The notes under the pieces: generated by a model
Database searches by the model: none
What the model saw: only the letters and a program-made list of their open reading frames with translations
Told to the model about the DNA's origin: nothing
Assembly: GCF_032854445.1 (NCBI RefSeq)
Contig: NC_088306.1
Span: forward strand, 26,571,764-26,635,763
DNA from: Liolophura sinensis
Lineage: Eukaryota > Mollusca > Polyplacophora > Chitonida > Chitonidae
Length of the DNA stretch: 64,000 nucleotides
Direction of reading: 5' to 3'
In this document: positions 36,293 to 48,200 of the stretch, piece after piece
Position numbering within the stretch: the stretch's first letter is position 1
Layout of the letters: every line of letters starts with the position of its first letter
Translations under genes and position numbers: made by a program

Positions 36293-39200
36293 GTAAGTTC
36301 ACTTTAATGTTACTCACGCCATATTCATTTATTTGTTTGACAATTCACTCCGTACCCAAGGTTTTGGTGCGAGACAAACATTCTGACCAACACCTGGATT
36401 CGAACCTCCAACCTGTTGATCAGCGGCCCGATGGTTGCGGTGAAAAGAACTGTCTAACCAAAGAGTAATTATTCTCTAGGTTACACGAGCGGATTAATTT
36501 TCCTGACTATTAATGTTGTAAATTTCATCTTCAACTTAAGAAATATGTACCTCGAAAATTTCTTGCCCAACTTTGTCGTTCCATATCTAGCAGGGGGGTG
36601 GGGGGGGGGGGGGGCTGTCCTCTGCAACATATCAAAATTTCAACTTTGCAAGTCGACTCTCCAGCTTGGCGAATAGTAACGCTGAATAACTTCTTACACT
36701 TAGGGAAAAGTTCGGCCCAGTTGACTCAAGTTATACAACTGAGCTAATTCAACTTTAAAAACTAAGTCATATGACCAGATAGAGTCAGTTTTCCAACTAA
36801 CAATGTGGTTTCAACATGATGAGCAGATGAGTTTCAGAACTTCGCTGATCGGGTCATATGACTCAGAAATTTTCTCAGTTGAATAAGCTCAATTGCATAC
36901 CTCACATTTCTGAGTTAGTTGAACCAAACTTTTCCCCTAGGTTAGTTCCGTAAAAAATAGCAGACAATTTTAAATATGTAACATATTTTAAGTATGTGAA
37001 CATTACCAGACAGAAATTATTAGTCTTTCACCAGCCTATGATGTCTGTGTACTGTATTATCCAACCTGTGGCCCAACACTCCAAAATTACAGAGGTAAAT
37101 TGTGGAAAACATTGTGTGAATTACTCGTGCGTAATGCGTTGACACCTAGTCCGGCGATCCCGAAGCGATGTTAGACCTAAGTCCAAATTGCAATCATTAA
37201 ACTTGGTATGTTCCTTTCCGTCACTTTTGCTGAAATTTGTTCAACAGTAACTTACCCAGAATTTACTTGTCAACCAATATCTTGACTTTGTTACGTAAGA
37301 AATAACAATTTCAAAGTAATATGAAATTTTGACTTAAGTCTAAGATGGCTTCGTGATCTCGGGCCCTTATTCACGGTTATGTAACGGGATTGGTAACTTG
37401 CAGTTAGTTTAGTGGCGTCAGCTTTTCACATGAAAACGCCTTAAGTCAATATATGTTTATTTATCTTTTTGATATTTAAAACCCTGACAGGTAGATTGAA
37501 AAAAGACCGGATTTCACCAGAAATCCGTGTGACCTTTTGTCAATAACCACATTGTCGCCTTGCTCCGATTCGCTCTGTACGCTGTCGTCTTTGTGTTAAA
37601 CATGCACCTAACAAAGTGCTTCTTGATTTTCAAAAACATGCCACAGAAAGACAACACGCTCATAACCAAAACAACGCCATGCTCACAAAGCAATATCCTA
37701 CGTTCACGATGTAATAACAAACGATTTTGCGCTGATATCTAACAATCAAGTTTATTCTACTGCAATTATTTTGTGTGATGTCTGACGTTTGCTTGTTGGC
37801 AAAATAAACAATTGAACGATGGCTAGCTCGACGTACGAATCCAGCAACTTAAAGTATCAACTGAGCATGTGCAGTGTTTCGGGGCATAACGAAACATGCA
37901 GTGTTTTAGTCCACTTATAGGAATTATTAGCTCTCTAGAAGTGATAGTCACCTTCTGCTATTCACTCTGTAAGTCCATTCATTGAAAAACAAATTCGTGC
38001 ACCATTAAGGCCCGTTCTCACGATGCAATTTGTAGCAGCAACCTGTAGCACTCGACTTTGTAGTGTTCGACAAAAACTTGTGTCGGATATCACTTTTTTC
38101 TCGATCAGTTCCGTTGCTAACATCTGACGTTTTCGTTGGCACGTTTGCCATATAATACATACCGCAGTTGCGCTTTGGTTACAACTTTCGTATATCCAGC
38201 GTGGCGATCTGAATTAAGGTCTTGCAGCAACGTGTAGATGATCATGGTTTTCCCAGCTCTGCCCGGTTTCCATTCCATCATAATACTGGGCGCTGTCGTA
38301 TATATATAGTAAAATATTGGGAACGGCGTAAAACAAGGATCAAATAAATAAATAAAGGAAGACATAAAAACAACACTATGAATGTCTAATCTTGGGTTAA
38401 ATGGAATTAAGACATAATCATAAAGCAAAGTGCCAGAGATTCTGGACTCTGTCCTCATTTAGTTACAAGAAAATAACACTAGACTTTGAGTTGCTTAAAT
38501 TTCACATTAATAACTTTAATGTGAAATTCGGGGAAACCATATATCAACAGTGTATAAGTATTCCGATGGGTACAAATTGTCCCACTTTTGGCCGACCAAT
38601 ATCTGTTGGCATAAGAATACGACTATTAAGGAGTAATCCGCACCAAGCCCGATCTTTCGCAATCACTAAAGGGTATATTGATGATCTGCTAGCTTTAAAC
38701 AATCTATATTTAGCAAAGACTGTGCGAGATATTTACCCCCCACCCCCACTGGATTTTAAGCAAACCACTCACTTGCCAGATGATACAGGTTATCTGGACT
38801 TATATTTGTAGAATGACCAAAACGGTTTCCTATTCCGCAGAGATTACAAGGGGAATAGGTTCACTTTTGACATTGTAAATTATCCTTACCTGGATGGCAA
38901 AATACCGACAAATGTGGATATGGCGAGTTGGTATTGTAGCGTTGGTTGGATCATGGGTCATTTTTTGTGCTGTCAAAAAAGTTAATGTTATTCCATCAAA
39001 CGTCTTCATTCTAATTTTCTTAGGTGGTACAGTGAGTATAATTTTCTAAATTTGTACAAAGCGCCCTGAATCTCTGGCGCCCTTTCTCATGATTGTGTCT
39101 AATTGTGTTTAACGTGGGCTAAGTGTGATCTGTTCATCGTGTTTAATTAGACCGCCACGTTCGATATATGAACAATTGCAATCACGGCGCAACTGAAATA

Positions 39201-42200
39201 AATATTTTATGATGGACAACGTATATTCTACCATGGTACACGATTCCAGTACTAATTTCACTCAGTCGCCTAGAACATACCTTGGGTCTTTCCAACATTA
39301 GTGACAGCTGTTGACTCCTTCTCTATGCATGATTCAGTCATATTTTCGTACATTATATACTTTATCAGTTCTTTGATAGGTTGTGTTAAACGACCTATGC
39401 GTTGTGTTTGGGAATTGTCCTTGCGATTATTGACCTGGAACGTCCATCTCTGTTGACGGCTGATATGCGAATGACTGTTTCGACGCGTTTTCATTTATAA
39501 CGTAGGTTCTGGCTCTCACTGTAGAGCATGAGTGACAACAAGCGGTCAGCGATCCAGTGTAGCTACTTTGTCCTCCACCAATACAGTGTGCACTCAGTAT
39601 ACTCCTAAACGGCACTTAAATAAATGAGGTAAACATGTTTGTAGGTGCTGTGCGACACTATTTTCACATTTGACCTTCGAAAAGCACACGAACAGTACTC
39701 TAAAATGTAGATTCTAGACACTATTTAATACAAGCAACAACTGGTATGTCAAAACTAAATGGAACAAATTCACTGAAGTTGTGCTTTTTATGCCTTGTTG
39801 TATTAGTTTGACGTCACTTTTAACTGTTTGGCATTCCACTGTAATTCCTTCTGTTATAATAGATGCTGTGACGCGGGTTACAAATTTGACCTTCGTACAA
39901 CAGAGGTTAGCCTGGAATGACGCCCTTTTCGCTTGCCATAATATGAGCGGATATCTTGTTGAAATTCATAACGAGGCTAAAAAGAACGCCGTTTTGCACA
40001 TCATAGAGGCATATTGGAAAAATCACACAGGGTAAGTTTTACTAGGTCTCTGTTCTCATGTGCGCGTCATTTTATAACGGCATGCACTACTGTATTTTAA
40101 ATTGCACTTCAAATTACGACTTGAATCTATGACGAAATTTATAGCTCTCTATAACGTAACAATCTATGTGTCGTAACATACAGACCTCAATGTTAAAACC
40201 ACGAATTAACTATCATGCTAGTATAATAAGAAAAACATATTTTACTTTCACTGTATATCAAAGGCTTTCCAACGAATATAAGACGAATATTTTGCTGGTA
40301 TTTTACGATATTCCCTCAAATGTTAAATACATTAGCTTGTAGCATTTGTAGATGTATAAGCTTAACAGCGTAAGTTGTATTTCTCAAGGCATGTATGAAC
40401 GTTACAGTGTGGGCATTTGAGCTAATATACGTTGAAACTAAGCATGTGTTTACTCTTAGAATGTATTACTCCACTGGTATGGCCAATACAAAGTCGGATG
40501 GTTTCCCGAATTTAGTCTGGGCAGAATCATGTGATGCAGTTAATACAAGCTTCTGGGGACTAGTGGGACATACTAACAGCGACAGCCATAAACGATGCTC
40601 CAAGATCCACAAGATCTCTCTCAAGTTGGTTTTGGCGCAGTGTCTGTGGCCTCGTCAGTTTATTTGTGAACGCAATTCAGGTAAACAGCAGATTTATAAG
40701 TAAGCTGTATTGATCCGCTATGGACATTACAACTGTGGTTGAACACAATATTTCCTTTAAACGTGTATTAAACTAATGACTGTTGGAAAATATGCCAGTG
40801 TTGTTCATTTAGGTTCGGTTACTCGTTACATGTGAAAGCGTGCATGAAATGTCTTCAGAATTTGTTTCACGTTGACGAAATTGAGATCGCTCTGATTTCA
40901 CGTAAGTTGAAAATGTCAACAGTTTTTATCTTTCTGAAAAATAAAAAACTCTGATTTCAATAAACTTCGTACGAATCACGAAGGTGTGCTGAATAACGTG
41001 TCCAGTTTTTCAATTGTTTCTGCTTGGACACTGTAATTCGTTATTAAAACCTCAGGAATAAGTATTTTGGAGACTGTTTATAAAAGTGTAATTTAATTAA
41101 AGACGTGCAGAATAGAGAGTAAACCCAGTGCAGCGACAACAGTGTAATAGCTGGCAACTTGTCACACCTGACCGGTAAAATACGGCCTGTTGTCAGTTTA
41201 CAGTCAGAGTTTTTATTCTTACTGTTCATGTAAATGCATAAATAGCAACAAATTACACGTCCCCTAGCTCCACGGCTTTAGCAGAATTAGGTAAAAATGT
41301 AGTGATGTTCATTGCAATTAAAAAGACGTCACTGGTCTAGGAATACTCAAAATGCTGTCCTGTCATCACATTTAACATACAATCACACTAAAACAATGCA
41401 ATCTGCTCTGGTTTTACTCTCTGTGCTCTTCGTCTGTAATAATATTTTCCAGGAAGGTGACACCAAACAGGTTATTGCTGACAAAGTGTTTCCTATCACG
41501 CCAATATACCCACGTGCCTTGCATGTGGCGTGTACATATCTCGTCTTGTAGCACGTTTGATCCCGTGTGTCATGCCCTGTTTCCTCCCACCATAATGCTG
41601 GCCGCCGTTGTATAAGTGAAATATTCTTCAGTACGGGGTAAAACACCTATCAGATAAATAAATAGATGTATGCCATGTGACGATATGAATCGTCGTCATC
41701 CGTGACGTCATTTAACTGTTGACTCCTTTTGTTTGCGCGATTCCGTCCTAATTGCATACTTTACACTTATTTTCTTTGTTCTGTAGAGGTTTGTGTTGAA
41801 GGTTCTTCTGGAAAATGACCTTGCGATTATTGATCCCGAACGTTCAGTTTGGTTGACGGATGGTATTCGAATGTATGCTTTGACGCATAGATTCTACATA
41901 TTTAACCCCGAACAAGCGTGCAAGACAACCTCAAATCCCGTGTCCATCTTTATTCAATCAAAATAGTGATATCCAACATCTTCTACCTTGAATTACAGAG
42001 CCATAGTTATTTCTCAAATCCCCGGAAGTCCCTTAATAAATATACATGATGGTATACCCGATAAAATTTCACTTTACAAAGGTAGATCGATACGATAGTA
42101 ACTCTAAGCTGCTGGGAGTTCAAAACAACACTGGAAAGTGACAAGTATGTGGTATATGGAACAAATTTATTTAACAAAAGGCCAAAAGTAATTCCCTGAA

Positions 42201-45200
42201 CATCCACTTGTTAAATGTCATCAGACTTGGGCAAGTCGAAAAATGCAGCAGGAAATCTGCAAAGTCTTGGTGCTCAGCGACATGAAATTGTGGTCACTTG
42301 AACTCGCACAAGTGCAGGGTAGCGTTTTCACAAAGCGGCCTGCATGTAGCCCGCGTGGTTTACCACAGTTGCAATTAATATGCTTTTTATGCCACCAAAA
42401 CAGCTTATATTCTTAATTTCGTCCCGCGAGAAAACTATCATACGAAAAGAGCATTGATTAGGCTACAATTTGAAGCAGCAGGGGATGCAATTTTTAATTC
42501 ACAAGCCATGGAAATTGCCTGACGACTTTTTTTTTTAATGTTAACATCAGAAAGAAATAGACGAAATGAAAAGTAAATTTACCGCACCGAAATATACCAG
42601 GATACGAAAAAATCACATTACAATTCGAAAGTTGTGACGTCATATATTCTGCCAGTGGCTGCTTTCTCGCACGAGTGCGTCTTAATTTCATATTTTATGT
42701 ATTTTCTTTGTATTTTGGTGGTAATTGACCTGGAATATCAATCTTGGTTGGGGGCTGGTATACGAATGTCTTATTTTTACGCACAGGCCAACAATTTCCA
42801 CTGGAAGTTAATCATTTTTGCCAATTTGCTTATTTCTGCGCTCGGTTTACATCACTGCTAGGACTACAGAAGCTTGACATTTGGAGCCTGCGCGACGCAC
42901 GTAGGTTTCTTTAGGCTTAGCCTCAGCATTGGTGTCCTCGAGGAGAAATATGTAATCAGCATTGATCAAAACATTTTTCAGGTGGAGGTTAAAATCACGT
43001 TCTGCATAGCTTTGGAAAAGGAAATTCATGTGTATAGTACTAGAAACAAATGTGACAGATTTTTTGTCTTTTCTAACGTCACTCCTGCTTCATCACCGTG
43101 ACCCCAGTGACCTCGGCGTTGTTGGAATTGTCTGTACAAAATTTTATAATGGTGACAGTGATGTGAACGTAAAAGTAAATCAAAGAGTAAGTTACTGTAA
43201 CTACGACCAGTCTACATATTAGACACTTGACAACAATCCATACGGTGGTTCTTGAGAAAATGTTTAAAGGTTTTACACAAAACATGTGACCTAGAAGAAC
43301 AGATGAAGAATTCTGCTCGCACAAGTACAAATTTACAGAAATGTTGCCACAAAATTTAATCAACCAATCGGTATATATGCATTAAAACACGCATACTGAT
43401 CACACCATTTGTTCTTTACCTAACCATGCTTAATGAATCTATGAACATTTAGAACAAAAGCCCCTACTGAGATAAGTTGACAAGTAGTTATATGTCACAA
43501 TTTTCCAGCTATCAAACCGTAGAGTGTGCTTTATTATCGACAGAAGTGGTTACATACGTATAGCAGAACCGTAGAGTGTGCTGTATTATCGACAGAGGTG
43601 GTTACATACGTACAGCAGAACCGTAGAGTGTGCTGTATTATCGACAGAGGTGGTTACATACGTATAGCAGAACCGTAGAGTGTGCTGTATTATCGACAGA
43701 AGTGGTTACATACATATAGCAGAACCCTAGACTGTGCTGTATTATCGACAGAGGTGGTTACATACGTATAGCAGAACCGTAGAGTGTGCTTTATTATCGA
43801 CAGAAGTGGTTACATATGTATAGCAGAACCGTAGAGTGTGCTGTATTATCGACAGAGGTGGATACATACGTATAGCAGAACTGTAGACTGTGCTGTATTA
43901 TCGACAGAAGTGGTTACATACGTATAGCAGAACCGTAGAGTGTGCTGTATTATCGACAGAGGTGGTTACATACGTATAGCAGAACCGTAGAGTGTGCTGT
44001 ATTATCGACAGAGGTGATTACATAAGTATAGCACAACCGTAGACTGTGCTGTATTATCGACAGAAGTGGTTACATACGTACAGCAGAACCGTAGACTATG
44101 CTTTATTATCGACAGAGGTGGTTGCATACGTATAGCAGAACTGTAGACTGTGCTGTATTATCGACAGAAGTGGTTACATACGTACAGCAGAACCGTAGAC
44201 TGTGCTGTATTATCGACAGAGGTGGTTACATACGTATAACAGAACTGTAGACTGTGCTGTATTATCGACTGAAGTGGTTACATACGTACAGCAGAACCGT
44301 AAACTGTCTTGTATTATCGACAGAGGTGGTTACATACGTACAGCAGAACCGTAGGGTGTGCTGTATTATCGACAGAAGTGGTTACATACATACAGCAGAA
44401 CCGTACAGTGTGCTGTATTATCGACAGAAGTGGTTACATACGTATAGCAGAACCGTAGACTGTGCTTTATTATCGACAGAGGTGGTTACATACGTACAGC
44501 AGAACGGTAGACTGTGCTGTATTATCGACAGAAGTGGTTACATACGTACAGCAGAACCATAGAGTGTGCTGTATTATCGACAGAGGTGATTACATAAGTA
44601 TAGCACAACCGTAGACTGTGCTGTATTATCGACAGAAGTGGTTACATACGTACAGCAGAACCGTAGACTGTGCTGTATTATCGACAGAGGTGGTTACATA
44701 CATATAACAGAACTGTAGACTGTGCTGTATTATCGACAGAAGTGGTTACATACGTGCAGCAGAACTGTAAACTGTGCTGTATTATCGACAGAGGTGGGTA
44801 CATACGTACAGCAGAACCGTAGGGTGTGCTGTATTTTCGACAGAGGTGGTTACATACATACAGCAGAACCGTAGAGTGTGCTGTATTATCGACAGAAGTG
44901 GTTACATACGTATAGCAGAATCGTAGAGGGTGCTTTATTATCGACAGAGGTGGTTACATACGTACAGCAGAACCGTAGACTGTGCTGTATTATCGACAGA
45001 AGTGGTTACATACGTACAGCAGAACCGTAGACTGTGCTGTATTATCGACAGAGGTGGTTACATACGTATAGCAGAACCGTAGAGTGTGCTGTATTATCGA
45101 CAGAAGTGGTTACATAAGTATAGCAGAACCGTAGACTATGCTTTATTATCGACAGAGGTGGTTACATACGTATAGCAGAACCGTAGACTGTGCTGTATTA

Positions 45201-48200
45201 TCGACAGAGGTGGTTACATACGTATAGCAGAACCGTAGACTATGCTGTACTATCGACAGAGGTGGTTACATACGTATAGCAGAACCGTAGACTGTGCTTT
45301 GTCATCGACAGAGGTGGTTACATACGTACAGCAGAACCGTAGACTGTGCTTTGTCATCGACAGAGGTGGTTACATACGTATAGCAGAACCGTAGACTGTG
45401 CTTTATTATCGACAGAGGTGGTTACATACGTATAGCAGAACCGTAGAGTGTGCTGTATTATCGACAGAAGTGGTTACATACGTATAGCAGAACCGTAGAG
45501 TGTGCTGTATCATCGACAGAGGTGGTTACATACGTACAGTAGAACCGTAGACTGTGCTGTATTATCGACAGAGGTGGTTACATACGTATAACAGAACTGT
45601 AGACTGTGCTGTATTATCGACAGAAGTGGTTACATACGTACAGCAGAACCGTAAACTGTGCTGTGTTATCGACAGAGGTGGTTACATACGTACAGCAGAA
45701 CCGTAGGGTGTGCTGTATTATCGACAGAGGTGGTTACATACGTACAGCAGAACCGTAGACTGTGCTTTATTATCGACAGAGGTGGTTACATTAGGCGAGC
45801 CAGCCACCGAGCTTACTTGTTACATATCTGTTTACATACTGACAATTGTATATTCCTTCCACTCGGACCCCTTGCTTAGTGAATGGTACATCATAAAAGA
45901 CAGGATGCCCATTTTAACACACCATTATGGTATGAAAGTACATTTATTACGTTGTCGAAATTTATGAAGTAAATATCTTGCACCAGTGGTAAAATTATAC
46001 TTGTGAATGTTGATGTGCTTCTTGGAAACCAAGGTTATAAAGGACTAGGCACAAGTGCAAATGCATAACATCAGTCCATTTGCATCTAATGTCATGAAAA
46101 ATCTGCACATAAATCTTTGGATACAGACAGTAACCTTTATTGGATTTCAGGTGAGATATGTCCATACGAGACTCTTGTTAATACCAGCCTGACAGTCGAT
46201 GGCATTCTGCTGAGCAGCACCACAACCCAGATGTTGCCATCAGAATGTTTTGATGTTTGTAACAACAACGGCACCGATGACCACCTTGAATGCTGGGCTT
46301 TCAACATTAACCCAGCTACAGACGAATGTGTGCTCTACTATACAGCAGACCCGTACCTTGCAACTAACGTCTCTTATCACATTTACAAACCTGACTATGT
46401 GCTCCATATCAAGCAATGCTTCAATGGTGAGTTTTTATTTCTCAGCCACTCATTTTTGTATTTAATTCGGCTAAACCCAAGTACTATAGGGCGTGTAATT
46501 TACTGCTATTTAGCATTTATATGAAGAGTTAAAATAAAACAGTAACTGAGGTAAATTGGCAAGAATCCTGGTTCAGAAATGCAGCCTAAACAGCCAGAAC
46601 TGGCATCGAACACGCCACCTCACTGGTTACGGACATGGGGGCTGTTTGTCGAAAGGAACTTAAGCCCGTTGTAGACTTAGGCTCTCTCTTTAATTCTTAA
46701 AATTTACGACGTCACCGTTTCTCAAACAAATTTACGCCCTCGACAGGTGTTAAATTTTGAGCCCACGATAAGATGTCTGAGTTCGGTCGTAACAATGAAA
46801 AACGTGCAAATATGGCGACAATTTTGTGCGCTCAAGGCGAGAAGTTATCGTTTTTTGCCATAAACCGCTGGAAGAAATAGACGAGGAAAGCATTCGCGCC
46901 CGGTACCGTCTCTCCTCCACTTTGATAATGTTGTTGTTGAAAGTCATCCAGCCAGCCCTACAGAGCAAATCTGCCAGTGGCCATGCCATTCCTCCGTTAC
47001 AACAGCTATTTGTTGCCTTGGCATTTTACACCATATGCTCGTTTCAGTTAACTCTGGCTGATCTTCTGAACGTGTCAGTGTCTACTGTGAGTCGATGTGT
47101 TAGATCGGTCTCGAAGGCAATTAGAGATCGCGACTTAAATTCCCTACTGCGGTTGAAGTCTTCGCGCCAACAACTGGGGCTTTCACTGTATTTGTGACTT
47201 TCCAAACGTTATTGAATGTATGGATACCTATACTCATATACTGATACCTATTAAAGTACCTACAGCTGATGAAGAGGAACCCAGTTTGTTAGGGAGGATG
47301 GGGTACCATGCGATTAATGTACAAGCCGCATGTAAACCATAACCTTCGATGAGTGTTTCAGCTGTCAAAATATTAGTGTCGTGTTTAGAAACACTCGTCA
47401 CCGCCTAGACTTAGTCAATGAGTCAAGCGATATAATTTGCTATAAATAGAAACTTGGGGCTTGTATTCACATAACTTATTCTAGAAGGTGTTAATCATAG
47501 AGTTTTGTTGAACATCAAAAAACAATATTTATCATATTTAGTAAAGAATGAAATATCACTGAAAAAACAACAACAAAGAAGATTAGTATAATTGCTATTT
47601 CTTTAGTTCACACTGCATACAGATTTTAAATAGTATTTTGAAGAGCATGTAGGCACTTGACATGTACATTTAATAGGTCTGTCTTTTTGTTTGTGATAAA
47701 TTTATAGTTTTAGCCCTTACGCCGTATGTAAATATTTTATGTATATAATTAAAATGTATGTGACACATCATAACTGTGTCAGTGTTTTTGTATCTTTTTG
47801 TTTATATTTCTTAACATTATTAGCTTTTTACAGATTTGTTTATTTCATTGATGTTTAACACCATACATCAGAATATTTCCTTTGTAGGAGTTTTAACCCT
47901 AATTTGTTACACAGGCCTAATGTATTTAATTTTTCACATAACTGATATAATTGTTCATGACTTAATTACCTGTCTGTATCTCCAAGCCAGGTATGGTGAG
48001 AATCACTGATTCAATAGTGTTGCAAATTTCTACTAAAGATATTAAAAGCAGTAACTTTCTCCAGTTCTAGTGAGAAGACTAATACTAAAATGCCATTAAT
48101 ATAGTCCCTAATGTCTGAAAAAACATACCCTACCGTAACGATTTAAAGGTGAAGAAAAGACAAAATATCAGAGGAAAGAGCATGAAAACTTATTTGCTAG

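Larger units (their letters stand above)
28779..36809. repeat. 8.03-kb tandem duplication, unit 2
   Basis: Direct repeat of 20747-28778, starting 'ctcaccttcactccttagg' at the junction. The junction shows the end of unit 1 ('aacaatgtggt') fused without spacer to the unit start and without visible microhomology. After 36809 the sequence continues 'ttcaacatgatgagcag', the unduplicated flank. Confidence 0.95.

Noticed and set aside
41818-41966. A third lectin-gene exon at 41.8 kb
   Set aside because: Although open after a good acceptor, it has no lectin or PAN signature, ends in a stop, and recurs as a diverged noncoding repeat nearby.
44254-45967. Repetitive open frames of 73-102 residues in the 52-bp array
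   Set aside because: A 52-bp unit cycles through all three frames, giving a forced 52-residue period. There is no splice context or recognised domain.
46811-47197. A functional HARBI1-type gene
   Set aside because: The frame is shifted before the first catalytic Asp region and the rest of the DDE domain is missing.
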